The notes under the pieces: model-generated
Seen by the model: the letters and a program-made list of their open reading frames with translations, nothing else
Told to the model about the DNA's origin: nothing
The model's database searches: none
NCBI GenBank assembly: GCA_003153295.1
Contig: PLXY01000008.1
Coordinates: forward strand, 187,714 to 251,713
Direction: 5' to 3'
Origin: Parachlamydiales bacterium
Lineage (GTDB): Bacteria; Chlamydiota; Chlamydiia; Chlamydiales; Rhabdochlamydiaceae
DNA length: 64,000 bases
Translations under genes and position numbers: made by a program
Shown: positions 36,075 to 44,480 of the stretch, in pieces
How positions within the stretch are numbered: position 1 is the first letter of the stretch
Layout: the number at the start of each line of letters is the position of its first letter

Positions 36075-36410
36075 ATGAGCATAGTTTCAGGATTAACTAA
36101 TTGTTTTAAAACACTTCGATCAATAGATAATCAGAACCGTCATGGTATTGCCCTGGGTTCACTGAGTGCTTGTACAGCGCTCCTATTGAGTTCTTGCACA
36201 GGAAGAGCAGTAGGCTCTATGGTCTCCTCGCAGACTAAATCGCCCTTGCTAGGACGCGCAGTCCAATTTGCTATTACAGCAATACCTTTGTATGTCATCC
36301 CTTTCCTCACGAACAACTATAACCAATTTCTGGCCTTTAGAGTGCCCAGAAGTCAGGTATTAAACTGGCAATTGCGCACAGGAACTTCTCACGCTCCGCG
36401 GCAAGCTTAA
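36075..36410 (+). CDS. Small membrane protein, unknown
   Basis: The ATG at 36075 is preceded by AGAGGA and gives 111 residues; an upstream TTG at 36054 would fall inside the untranslated leader of the likely promoter. Two hydrophobic segments are visible near residues 26-42 (ALGSLSACTALLLSSC) and 65-82 (QFAITAIPLYVIPFLT). The protein has no family I know. It has its own strong promoter, so it may be well expressed. It lies between malic enzyme and the convergent HAD phosphatase. Confidence 0.55.
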   Translation: MSIVSGLTNCFKTLRSIDNQNRHGIALGSLSACTALLLSSCTGRAVGSMVSSQTKSPLLGRAVQFAITAIPLYVIPFLTNNYNQFLAFRVPRSQVLNWQLRTGTSHAPRQA

Positions 36411-36446
36411 TCGTTGAGTTGCCTTAAAAGAGGTTCAACAACACTT

Positions 36447-37199
36447 CTATAACTGAAACATCTGCATTTTCTCGTAGAAGCGGAGTCCATCGATAATTCC
36501 GTGCAATCCAGGCAAGCGACTGTGATAAACGTTGTTTAATTCTTTAATTGCTGTCACAAGTTTAGGCTCTGAGTTCCCGACAGCAATACTCTTTAATCCT
36601 GTTTGAAAAAGGGATAGGTCATTTAAAGAATCTCCACACGTAACCACAATCTCATGGCTGATATCCAAATAATTTAACAGCTTTAGTAACGTAGATCCTT
36701 TGTTAACGCCATGGGGCACGATATCCAAATACATATCGCAGGATTGGATGACATCAAACCCTGCATGAGTGATTTTTTCTAAAGTATGATCCTGTAAAAC
36801 ATCAGGGTCATAGTAATAGGCAACCCGATAAGGGGGATCTATAGGCTGCAACTGAATACCGGCTTCGTTTTCCAACAACTTTTTTAAGATAGTATTGCCG
36901 TTATTCCATTTCTGGATAATGGGATTTTGCAAATCGTCAACAGGATGAAAATTTACTCCATCCACAATATGGGTGCCATGGTCTCCAATGATAAAATGGG
37001 GACTGGGCAGATAACCATTTTTACAAAACCGCTCAACGACATCAATGGATCTGCCTGTGGTATAAACTAACAGGATATGTTCCCGCAGACGGACAAGTTC
37101 CGGATAAAAAGCATGTTTGATCTGATGATCGCCTTCTAAAAAAGTCCCATCTAAATCTGTTGCCAATACTAATTTATACGGAGTGTAAAGCTTTGTCAT
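36447..37199 (-). CDS. HAD-superfamily phosphatase (class IIB, sucrose-phosphatase-like)
   Basis: The enzyme is a haloacid-dehalogenase phosphohydrolase with all four motifs: nucleophile in LATDLDGTFLEGD, Thr in VYTTGRS, Lys in NKGSTLLKLL and the acidic GDSLNDLSLF. The cap is of the IIB type, as in sucrose-phosphate phosphatase and Cof-like sugar phosphatases. The substrate is therefore probably a phosphorylated sugar, not proven. I chose the ATG at 37199 giving MTKLYTPYKLV (250 residues); another ATG at 37223 adds eight residues. Either start lies inside the end of tpx, so the two genes overlap and are probably coupled. Confidence 0.82.
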   Translation of the reverse strand: MTKLYTPYKLVLATDLDGTFLEGDHQIKHAFYPELVRLREHILLVYTTGRSIDVVERFCKNGYLPSPHFIIGDHGTHIVDGVNFHPVDDLQNPIIQKWNNGNTILKKLLENEAGIQLQPIDPPYRVAYYYDPDVLQDHTLEKITHAGFDVIQSCDMYLDIVPHGVNKGSTLLKLLNYLDISHEIVVTCGDSLNDLSLFQTGLKSIAVGNSEPKLVTAIKELNNVYHSRLPGLHGIIDGLRFYEKMQMFQL

Positions 37200-37674
37200 A
37201 ATCAGGCTCGTGAGTGATTTCATCGACCAATTGAGTATAAACTACATGGTCATTATGATCTAAAACAACCACAGCTCTTGCGCAGATCCCTGCTAAAGGG
37301 CCGTCTTTCAATAGAACACCATAGTCTTCAGCGGTTTTTCTAGAGCGGATTAAAGAAAGGGGAATGATCTGGGCCATATTATTTTCAGCTACGCAGACCC
37401 TTTTAAGGGCAAAGGGGGTATCGGCGGAGATATATATGACCACGACCCCAGGATGCTTCTTGACCCCTTCGCTAAACTTCTGGGCTGATATTGAACAGAC
37501 TGCAGTATCGAGGCTAGGAACAAAGCAAATGATCTTCTTTTTGCCCTTAAAATCCATTAAAGTTTTTTCTTTTAGGTCGGTATCGATTCCATGGATTTCA
37601 GGAGCTTTTTCTCCTTTTTGAGGTAGGTTTCCGTTCGTATGGACAGCAGTGCCTTTCAGTTTGACTTCGGTCAT
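37174..37674 (-). CDS. tpx: Thiol peroxidase Tpx
   Basis: Tpx is an atypical 2-Cys peroxiredoxin that reduces hydrogen peroxide and alkyl peroxides with thioredoxin. The 166-residue product has the peroxidatic Cys in PSLDTAVCSISAQKF near residue 60 (usually SLDTPVC) and the resolving Cys in ALKRVCVAENN near residue 95. LIRSRKTAEDYGVLL near residues 111-125 and GICARAVVVLD near 132-142 match the family. Length is normal. The HAD phosphatase gene follows with an overlap. Confidence 0.94.
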   Translation of the reverse strand: MTEVKLKGTAVHTNGNLPQKGEKAPEIHGIDTDLKEKTLMDFKGKKKIICFVPSLDTAVCSISAQKFSEGVKKHPGVVVIYISADTPFALKRVCVAENNMAQIIPLSLIRSRKTAEDYGVLLKDGPLAGICARAVVVLDHNDHVVYTQLVDEITHEPDYDKALHSV

Positions 37675-37791
37675 AAATTTCCTTGGGTAAAGCCTATGAG
37701 TATAAAGAGCTTGACTCTCATGGGCAATAAAAAAATATTTGAATATATATATAAAGATATGGTAAAATGCTTACCAAAATAGGATAAATTC

Positions 37792-38280
37792 ATGAAGCAT
37801 AGGGAATTGCTCGAGAAGATACAAAATGCCCTCCGTGATGATAAGAAGGAGACTTCTTCCCAGCCCCATCCCCATTCGTATGCTCAGGCGACAGCTTTAC
37901 GCGTTCCTTCCCACCTTCCTAAGCAAGCGACTTCTGCCAAACCGGTTGTGCGAAAAACCGATGTTGTGACCACAGAATGGAACAAGGAAGTGAAACAAAC
38001 ATCCAATTGCACTTCCCATATGGAAAGCGAGACTCCACCAGGGGCTAGCCTCATCCCGGCCAGGGTCCATCGCTGGAATATCAAAAACTATTCTTCGATT
38101 GCCCGTAAGATGCAGATGCTGGTCAAGCCTCAAGAAGCGGAAATGAGCGATAACATCTCTGTGATTTCATCTTCCGAAGAACAGACGGCAAAAAATGAAA
38201 AAAAACAAGACGATCTTTTGTTCGATATGATGAAAAGAAGAGAAGAGCGTCACTTCCGGATCGAACGTCCGCTTTGTTAA
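37792..38280 (+). CDS. Disordered charged protein, unknown
   Basis: The 162-residue product is rich in Lys, Glu, Ser, Pro and Gln with little hydrophobic core. The N-terminal 20 residues could form one amphipathic helix (HRELLEKIQNALRDDKKE). The C-terminal end has an arginine-rich helix (MMKRREERHFRIERP). No signal peptide or motif is evident. Low complexity plus a short N-terminal helix is common in chlamydial type III substrates and chaperones, but nothing specific supports that here. It stands alone on the plus strand. Confidence 0.5.
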   Translation: MKHRELLEKIQNALRDDKKETSSQPHPHSYAQATALRVPSHLPKQATSAKPVVRKTDVVTTEWNKEVKQTSNCTSHMESETPPGASLIPARVHRWNIKNYSSIARKMQMLVKPQEAEMSDNISVISSSEEQTAKNEKKQDDLLFDMMKRREERHFRIERPLC

Positions 38281-38298
38281 TTTAGCATTAAGTTGTTA

Positions 38299-39021
38299 TT
38301 AGCCTTTTCTAGCAACACCAGAATATCCCGTTTTTAAAGAATCTGTAAAAACAAACTCTAAATCTTCCGGCACTATTCTCTTGAAAACCATGTGCCAAAA
38401 AGCTTTGCTGGAAAACTTCACGTTCAAGCCACGCATCTCTTCGACAACAAGTCCCTGATCAGCACACATCATCTCCAGTTCTTTGGGCTTAATAAACAAC
38501 CTAAGAATATGCATATCCGGCGGTGCATTTTTAACACACCATTCCACTCCTTTGATCACCACAAGCCAGCTTAAGACCGTCCGATTGAACGTATGGAAGA
38601 AAAAAAGCCCTCCTGGCTTTAAAAGACGGGCTGCTTCTTGGATAACGGCTACAGGATTTTCAACATGTTCCAAAAGATCCATTGCACAGACGGCATCGAA
38701 ACTATGATCCGAAAAAGGCACTGCTGTCACATCGGCTTGAAGATAGTGAATACGACCTGTCTCGTCGATTTTTTTGGCGATCCGTAAACTGTCTTCAGAA
38801 AGATCGATACCGACGACTTCATGGCCCAATTTAGCTAAATCATGGGTTAGAAATCCCGCCCCGCAACCCATATCTAAAACCTTCGCAGAAGAGGGAAGCT
38901 GACTAGCGACCCAAGGGTTGCGAATCCGATTTTCAGCCCTTAAAAGAGCGATGGGATGGTCTGAAGCTTCTATCCAACGGTCGCCGAGTTCATGATAAAA
39001 TTCGTTATTGATGGTTTTCAT
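38299..39021 (-). CDS. UbiG-like SAM-dependent O-methyltransferase
   Basis: The 240-residue product is a class I methyltransferase: SAM-binding VLDMGCGAGFLTHDLAKLG near residues 47-65, VGIDLSEDSL near 69-78, and a UbiG-like stretch FNRTVLSWLVVIKGVEW near 148-164 followed by FIKPKELEMM. UbiG methylates hydroxylated polyprenyl benzoates in ubiquinone synthesis. Here the gene is the last of three overlapping genes led by a type III polyketide synthase (17-base overlap with the preceding gene). A phenolic or pyrone lipid made by that synthase is the more likely substrate. A role in ubiquinone cannot be excluded. Confidence 0.82.
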   Translation of the reverse strand: MKTINNEFYHELGDRWIEASDHPIALLRAENRIRNPWVASQLPSSAKVLDMGCGAGFLTHDLAKLGHEVVGIDLSEDSLRIAKKIDETGRIHYLQADVTAVPFSDHSFDAVCAMDLLEHVENPVAVIQEAARLLKPGGLFFFHTFNRTVLSWLVVIKGVEWCVKNAPPDMHILRLFIKPKELEMMCADQGLVVEEMRGLNVKFSSKAFWHMVFKRIVPEDLEFVFTDSLKTGYSGVARKG

Positions 39022-39508
39022 GCGCTACCTCGGAGGGAGTATAGATAAAATTCCAGTAGATAACTTGATAGAGAAAAAAGAGGCTCGCAAAGAAAGCCTG
39101 GACCCACAAAAAAGGAACTAAACTAGCCGCAGGAGGAAGCCAGTCAAAGACTTCCTGTCCATGGATTTTTGGCCACATCAATCCCATCGCTGTCAGTAGA
39201 ACGGAATGATTCACAAATAAGATCGCATGCAGCCACTGTTCCGCTGCTGGACAATGGTGCTTATGAACAAATTCATCTTTTGTAATCAAAAGGCAAGAAA
39301 AGATGGCCGTCAACACAAAATACTTAATCATGCCTGTCTCATACGGCACAAATAACACGAAGGCAAAACAGGCGATCACGCTTAAAGTATCAAGGGGATG
39401 TCCGATCCTTTCCCATTTGGGAAGACCTCTTTTGATATGGAAGATATATTCATCTAACGCGATCACAATCGCTTGGATAATAAAAGGCAGAAATACTAAC
39501 GCACGCAT
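39005..39508 (-). CDS. Histidine-rich membrane protein of the polyketide cassette
   Basis: The 167-residue protein has four to five hydrophobic helices and conserved-looking polar motifs between them: DEYIFHIKRGLPKWERIGH near residues 19-37 and KDEFVHKHHCPAAEQWLH near 78-95. The clustered His, Asp, Glu and Cys could bind a metal or a polar head group. I do not recognise a family. Its start overlaps the end of the polyketide synthase gene by 13 bases and its end overlaps the methyltransferase gene by 17 bases, so the three are surely one operon. A tailoring hydroxylase or transporter of the product is possible. Confidence 0.6.
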   Translation of the reverse strand: MRALVFLPFIIQAIVIALDEYIFHIKRGLPKWERIGHPLDTLSVIACFAFVLFVPYETGMIKYFVLTAIFSCLLITKDEFVHKHHCPAAEQWLHAILFVNHSVLLTAMGLMWPKIHGQEVFDWLPPAASLVPFLWVQAFFASLFFLYQVIYWNFIYTPSEVAHENHQ

Positions 39509-40578
39509 TCAAAAACTCCTCCTGCTAAAGTCAGCCCAGGTCCAAAAGCTAAACTCACCACATAAGCTCCTGATTTAATTTTCTCATCGTTCCATAACTT
39601 TTCCCAAATATGGGGAAGAGTCGCAGATGACATATTCCCATAGTTTTGCAAGACCCATAAGCTATGTTCAAATTGCTCCGGCTTTAACTCTAAAATTTTA
39701 GCAACTTGCTGGATGATCTTAGGGCCGCCTGGATGGATGGCAAAATAAATATCGGAATCAGGACTGACTTTTGCATCGGCTAAAAGTTTGGCCACAAAAG
39801 AGGGGAGGGCATCGGCAATCCGTATATGGACATCTTTTTCTAACTTCATCTTGAGCCCCCAGTCTTGACAGACCCAATGCATCGAATCGCTTGTTTCAGG
39901 AATGATCCGCTCGTCCAGCGTTAAGATACGCAAACCCGGACCCTCGGATTTGACGGTGTATTTAATAAATCCATCGGCAAAAAGGGTCTGGACGACAAGC
40001 TGTTCTATTTCATGAAGGTTTGGATTAAGATGGAGACAGCAAATCTCCGTATGGACGATATCGACAGGTTCAGAAAACCCTCTAGCTATCCTCAAAGCGG
40101 GGATCGAGGCATAACATCCCATGTGATAAGCATGGACAATCATTGTTTGATCTCCGGCATCTCGCAGGGAAACAAGCCTTTGTGCGGGACTTGGGGCCAC
40201 ATAACCTGTGCATGTCACATGGATTAAATGAGGAGGCATTGCAGTTCCTACTGGATAAAGCCTGCCCAGCACATCACTGGCGATCCGATCGTAGACTTGG
40301 CTCCGCTTGCCAAAACCGGCACCGTCGGGTTTTTGAGAAGCGTGATAGATCTCCATCTTATCCCACTCTTGGTGGAAGCAATCAGCTAGCGAAACGCCTC
40401 GTTTTTGGATCTTTTGATCTCCCAGCACAATTTTTTTCAGCACGCTTTGAAAAGCCTCATGCCGTTCGGGTTGTTTAGAGGCCACCGTATGAATCGCTGC
40501 AAGCCAATGAATACTGCTTTCTTGATCTAATTCGAATTCAGGCCTTATTACATGTAAATCGGAGATGGTTTTTGACAT
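39496..40578 (-). CDS. Type III polyketide synthase (chalcone synthase family)
   Basis: Type III PKSs condense malonyl-CoA units on an acyl starter and cyclise them to resorcinols, pyrones or chalcones. The 360-residue product has the full family length. The catalytic triad is visible: Cys in YHMGCYASIPALRIA near residue 153, His in AIHPGGPKIIQQVA near 292 and Asn in LQNYGNMSSATLPHI near 325. FGPGLTLAGGVFE near the end is the usual terminal loop. The upstream end (PHLIHVTCTGYVAPSPAQR) matches the starter-binding region. Starter and product are unknown; a long-chain alkylresorcinol or alkylpyrone is likely, given the methyltransferase downstream. Confidence 0.92.
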   Translation of the reverse strand: MSKTISDLHVIRPEFELDQESSIHWLAAIHTVASKQPERHEAFQSVLKKIVLGDQKIQKRGVSLADCFHQEWDKMEIYHASQKPDGAGFGKRSQVYDRIASDVLGRLYPVGTAMPPHLIHVTCTGYVAPSPAQRLVSLRDAGDQTMIVHAYHMGCYASIPALRIARGFSEPVDIVHTEICCLHLNPNLHEIEQLVVQTLFADGFIKYTVKSEGPGLRILTLDERIIPETSDSMHWVCQDWGLKMKLEKDVHIRIADALPSFVAKLLADAKVSPDSDIYFAIHPGGPKIIQQVAKILELKPEQFEHSLWVLQNYGNMSSATLPHIWEKLWNDEKIKSGAYVVSLAFGPGLTLAGGVFECVR

Positions 40579-40655
40579 TGCAGCATGTTATCAATCGATT
40601 TTTTTCTTGCCTAGAAAAGAAAGGCGAACAATATACGGAATTAGAGGATTCCCAA

Positions 40656-40991
40656 ATGATGAAAAGCTTATTGCTGATATTTTCTTTCTTTTTCATTCTT
40701 TTTTTTGCTACAGGCTGTGGCGTCAAACAGATGAATGAAAATATGGAACGAAGCAATGAGTCGGTAACCAAAAACACTGAAACAGTCCAGCATTCCAGCG
40801 ACGTGATTCAAAAAAATACCGAGGAAGTCTCTCGTTCGACGACTACCATGAGAACGTTCGGAGCCTACTTTCCTATTATTCTCGTGATCATCCTAGTCGT
40901 ACTTATTTATCCCTCTCTTGTCTTGATCAAGCTTCAGCGCAAGATTGTTCATGATATGAAAGTTCTAATGGACAAGCTTAAAAAAGAGTGA
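40656..40991 (+). CDS. Small lipoprotein with C-terminal membrane helix
   Basis: The ATG at 40656 (or the next codon, 40659) is preceded by AGAGGA and starts a lipoprotein signal peptide whose lipobox ends FFATGCG. The 111-residue product then has a polar Asn/Ser/Thr-rich coiled stretch (residues about 25-70), a second hydrophobic helix near 71-92 (YFPIILVIILVVLIYPSLVLI) and a basic tail. It is divergent from the polyketide synthase. The two membrane attachments could make it a periplasmic linker, an inference. An IS remnant begins at its stop codon. Confidence 0.6.
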   Translation: MMKSLLLIFSFFFILFFATGCGVKQMNENMERSNESVTKNTETVQHSSDVIQKNTEEVSRSTTTMRTFGAYFPIILVIILVVLIYPSLVLIKLQRKIVHDMKVLMDKLKKE

Positions 40992-41221
40992 CTACTCCCT
41001 CCCATACATGGAAGGCTTCTAGGAATTATTCCCAGGCCATCTAATCCGAAGGCCAAGATATTTTGCGCAGCATTGAAGTCCCTTATTGCCGTGTATCCCC
41101 TTTTTGAACATCGATGATCTCTTTCAGGGAGTTTTTTAGCTTCAATGTTCTTGCACCGATGGCAAGTTTGTATTGCTGTCTTTTGACTGCTATGCCGCTG
41201 AATGCCCTCCGAAATGCACAT
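40991..41221 (-). pseudogene. IS200/IS605-family TnpB remnant
   Basis: On the minus strand this segment encodes a piece of the C-terminal zinc ribbon and final RuvC block of a TnpB-type nuclease. It shows TCHRCKNIEAKKLPERDHRC, then YTAIRDFNAAQNILAFG with the last acidic residue. The last Cys of the ribbon is lost (CSKR instead of CxxC). No N-terminal two-thirds of the protein and no TnpA are present, so it is dead. It abuts a copied scrap of an autotransporter gene at 41222-41287. Confidence 0.8.
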
Positions 41222-41287
41222 TCCGTTATAAGCCGCAGAGCGTCCTAGATGATCGTGGCAGAGTAGTGTCGTAAGAGAAAGACCTGG
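41222..41287 (-). repeat. Copied 66-base scrap of an autotransporter 3' region
   Basis: These 66 bases differ from 41398-41463 at only three positions by eye and lie in the same orientation. The original codes for the next-to-last beta-strands of the neighbouring autotransporter barrel (SLTTLLCHDHLGLSAAYNGE). The copy lies past that gene's stop and terminator, joined to the TnpB remnant. Confidence 0.9.
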
Positions 41288-41306
41288 CTAGTTTTGTTTA
41301 AATAAT

Positions 41307-41329
41307 CTCGGGCCCTAGAAGGGCCCGAG
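41307..41329 (-). terminator. Hairpin after the 41338 autotransporter
   Basis: A perfect 9-base inverted repeat (CTCGGGCCC / GGGCCCGAG) with a 5-base loop lies 9 bases past the stop codon. The following tract on the minus strand is AT-rich rather than a clean T-run, so it may work as an intrinsic terminator of moderate strength. Confidence 0.7.
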
Positions 41330-41337
41330 CATGTTGA

Positions 41338-44300
41338 TTAGAAAGAATAATCTAGTTGAAGGCTAATGTTCTGATCCCAGAAATGCCATCCGAATTCTCC
41401 GTTATAAGCCGCAGAGAGTCCTAGATGATCATGGCAGAGCAGTGTCGTAAGAGAAAGACCTGGAGCAAACAGCGTGCGGTCCGGATTGAGTCCAGAAACC
41501 TTAAAGTGACAGCCGGCACCAGTGATTTCAGTTTTATACGAGTCTCCACGGAAACGCCATTCACGGATCACGCCAAATTTGACATTGGGTACCCATTTTG
41601 AATGAGAGCGCGTGAAACATCCGTTAAAATTGAAACCGACTTCTCCTCTTAAGTAATCGGAATTGCTGGACTGGACTTTTAAATCTAAGCTGCTAGCGCC
41701 ATGTTCTTTGAATCCTCTTTGGTGCAGAAAGACATAGTCAGTCGAAGCAAAAGGACTTAAGGCACAGTTTCCGAATTGGAAAACTCCTCCGGCGCCTAAG
41801 TAGGCAGCGCATTCTCCGCCACCATGAGTGCTTCGCGCATTTCTATCGATATCTCCATACTTGATATGACGTTTGCCAAAGTAGCTATTGTAAGCACCTG
41901 TGATGCTTGTATTAACAAAGAACTTGGAAACATAGTACGTTCCATAAAGGCTGCCATAAACGCTTTGAATATCGCCATTGCCTCTTTGGTCATGCCAATC
42001 GATATTAGAATAACTATAGGCTCCGCTAGCACCGACATAGAAATTTCTCACCACTTGGTAATCAGCACCGGCAATTCCTGCTCCACTAAAAGTCTTGAAA
42101 CCGACTTCATGACCTTGATTATTCTGGTGAGAAATATCCCCGATGGAATCTCCCCAAAGAGTCCATTCACGCAAGGACTCTGTTTCGACACAGTCAGGAG
42201 TCGCTTTCGAATTTCCTCTTTCCGCAATGTAAGAAGGAACATTGTTGACGACCGCCTTTACTTTAGCTGGAGTTGTACATTGCTCGCCGCCCATAGAATT
42301 GCGCAAACAGGCATTTGCATGTAAAAAGTCAAAACGCTGGGTGAAGGCGGATCGAATACGGATGCTCATATTTTCCTGTGCCAGAGCAAATCCTTTGAAA
42401 AGAGACGGCTGCAACTGAACCAGCGCGTGTCTGAGTTCTTCGCCGCTATCAATCAAAAGCAGTTGAATAATGGCATTATCGATATCAGCTCCAGGCATGG
42501 GCGGCACATTATCTAGACAAACAGCAACAGCTCCCGCATTGCCCGAGGTGCCAATCATTGTTTCAAAGGCATCTAATGACAAAATCAAGTCAACTGTGTC
42601 TCCTAAATAAGCCACGCGAGTCTGGACGGGAAGAGGGTCAATGATAGAGCTAAATCTACCTGTGACTCCACCACTTGTTTGAATAATGGTATAAATATTT
42701 TTTCCATTAGTCGGATAGCTTCCAGGTTCTGGAGCCACAATCAATGCAGTTCCAGGTTCAATAGCAACACCTGCCCCAAAGGCATTTAATAAATCACTGC
42801 TTCCAGTCGGACTAATCTCGACCGTATAGTTTGATCCAGGTAAGAAAATAAAAGGCGCTGTTACGGTTAATGTTCCAATGGAATTGCCCGGCTGCAGACT
42901 TCCATAGTTAAAAACAGGTGCGTTAATCGTTCCAGTCCCGCTAAGAATAGCTCCATTAGCAACAGTTACATGGGAAGTTGGTTGAGGAGAAAGAAATCCA
43001 TTGACCGAGAGATTTCCTGCGGAAACTAAAGTATTGCCTTCATAAACATCAGCACCATTGAGGAAAAGGGTTCCTAGTCCTATTTTCGTTAGAGAACCAG
43101 GACCACTAATGACAGAATTCACAGTAAAGCTGTTACCTGCTGAATCAAAATTAACAACCCCATTCAGTACAATCGGATCTGTACTTAATGTCGTGGTTCC
43201 ATTGGCTCGAAGGGTTGTACCATTAAATAAGCTCAAGGTTCCTGTTCCAATGTTCGCATCAGACGAAATAGCCAGAGTGCCCCCGCTCACTTGTGTACCA
43301 AGATTGTAGGTGTTCGTATTCGTGAGGGTCAGTGTTCCGGCATTGATTTTATTCAATAATCCCAATCCTGAAATAACAGAATTGATGGTAAAAGGATTTC
43401 CATTGGAATCAAAATTGACAGCTCCTTCCAGAAGGATAGGAACGGTATTGAGCGTTGTTGCTCCATTAGCTTGAAGAGTGGTTCCTCCATCTAAAGTGAG
43501 CGTTCCCGTTCCTACATTACTATCGGTTGTAATAGCTAAAATCCCTGCAAGTACATGCGTACCACCGGTATAGCTATTATTTCCGCTCAAAGTCAACTTT
43601 CCAACATCGGATTTGATTAGCGGACCTGACCCCGAGATTCCTGAAGAAATCGTGAAAGAGTTGTTGTTGGTATTAATCGTTGCTGCACCAGCAAGAATGA
43701 TGGGATGTGTAGAAATGGAACTAGTTCCCAAAGCCTGAAGGATTGCCCCTGACTCTAGAGTTAAGGTACTACTTCCACCGCCCAAATTTACATCATTTGT
43801 CATAATCAAAGTGCCGCTATTAACTATAGTACCGCCGGTATAACTATTAGAACCACTGAGGGTAAGACTATTAGTCGAAACTGGGGCATTAAGAGTTAAA
43901 CTTCCTGAACCACTAATCAAAGCAGGGATCAAAAAGGTCGGAGCATTTTGGGTGATAGACAGGTTGCTATTTAAAGCCACTAAACCTGCAATACTATTGC
44001 CTGCAATCCCGTTATTCGTCAGTGTTGCAGGTGGGCTACCATTGAAAAAGGTAATGACAGATCCATCAGTGTGAGTAAAAGTATACGGTGTTGTCGCCGA
44101 AGTAATCGTAATAGAAGGAAATGTATTATCACCCGTCGTTATGCCGGTATAATTAACGGAGAAGTTTGTCGCACTTGTAGGGAATATCAGAGTATCCCCG
44201 TTTGCAGGGACTAATGTCCCCGACCAATTGGATGGTGTGGTCCACGCACTCGTATTACCAAGCCAGGTATCAGTTGCGGCTGACAACATGTGGGCAGAAA

Positions 44301-44340
44301 GGGTAAAAAGTGTTAGCGCACTTAATTTCAATAAGTTCAT
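41338..44340 (-). CDS. Autotransporter with PATR-type repeats
   Basis: The 1000-residue protein begins with a signal peptide (LLKLSALTLFTLSAHMLSA) after a GGAG ribosome binding site. Residues about 150-450 hold four to five near-identical units of about 80 residues based on NSYTGGTxVxxGTLxI and TTLxANGxTTL, the passenger-associated transport repeat that helps secretion through autotransporter barrels. The region to about residue 600 is beta-helical. The last 260 residues form the barrel domain ending LQLDYSF with the C-terminal Phe. Cysteines in the barrel (near residues 680-730 and 880) are unusual for the family but common in chlamydial outer membrane proteins. A 66-base scrap of its 3' region lies downstream. 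Confidence 0.9.
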   Translation of the reverse strand: MNLLKLSALTLFTLSAHMLSAATDTWLGNTSAWTTPSNWSGTLVPANGDTLIFPTSATNFSVNYTGITTGDNTFPSITITSATTPYTFTHTDGSVITFFNGSPPATLTNNGIAGNSIAGLVALNSNLSITQNAPTFLIPALISGSGSLTLNAPVSTNSLTLSGSNSYTGGTIVNSGTLIMTNDVNLGGGSSTLTLESGAILQALGTSSISTHPIILAGAATINTNNNSFTISSGISGSGPLIKSDVGKLTLSGNNSYTGGTHVLAGILAITTDSNVGTGTLTLDGGTTLQANGATTLNTVPILLEGAVNFDSNGNPFTINSVISGLGLLNKINAGTLTLTNTNTYNLGTQVSGGTLAISSDANIGTGTLSLFNGTTLRANGTTTLSTDPIVLNGVVNFDSAGNSFTVNSVISGPGSLTKIGLGTLFLNGADVYEGNTLVSAGNLSVNGFLSPQPTSHVTVANGAILSGTGTINAPVFNYGSLQPGNSIGTLTVTAPFIFLPGSNYTVEISPTGSSDLLNAFGAGVAIEPGTALIVAPEPGSYPTNGKNIYTIIQTSGGVTGRFSSIIDPLPVQTRVAYLGDTVDLILSLDAFETMIGTSGNAGAVAVCLDNVPPMPGADIDNAIIQLLLIDSGEELRHALVQLQPSLFKGFALAQENMSIRIRSAFTQRFDFLHANACLRNSMGGEQCTTPAKVKAVVNNVPSYIAERGNSKATPDCVETESLREWTLWGDSIGDISHQNNQGHEVGFKTFSGAGIAGADYQVVRNFYVGASGAYSYSNIDWHDQRGNGDIQSVYGSLYGTYYVSKFFVNTSITGAYNSYFGKRHIKYGDIDRNARSTHGGGECAAYLGAGGVFQFGNCALSPFASTDYVFLHQRGFKEHGASSLDLKVQSSNSDYLRGEVGFNFNGCFTRSHSKWVPNVKFGVIREWRFRGDSYKTEITGAGCHFKVSGLNPDRTLFAPGLSLTTLLCHDHLGLSAAYNGEFGWHFWDQNISLQLDYSF
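41398..41463 (-). repeat. In-gene partner of the autotransporter scrap
   Basis: This is the intact copy, inside the barrel-coding region of the 41338 autotransporter, matching 41222-41287 at 63 of 66 positions by eye. Confidence 0.9.
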
Positions 44341-44480
44341 TTTGTCTCCAAAGCTCCTTATAATTTACACCGAACCCACCTCAATTTTCGGAATTTAAGG
44401 ATAGGTTCTTTGTTAAACGTGGTTTTTTTTGTGTATAGATTATTAGGAGAATTAAAGCCAAGAATTACATAAAAAATTTT

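Noticed and set aside
38299-39021. Firm naming as ubiG
   Set aside because: It looks like UbiG, but overlapping genes with a type III polyketide synthase make another substrate as likely.
40949-40990. Extension of the TnpB remnant into the lipoprotein gene
   Set aside because: The frame runs on to a stop at 40949, but these bases are the 3' end of the lipoprotein gene and the TnpB likeness ends before them.
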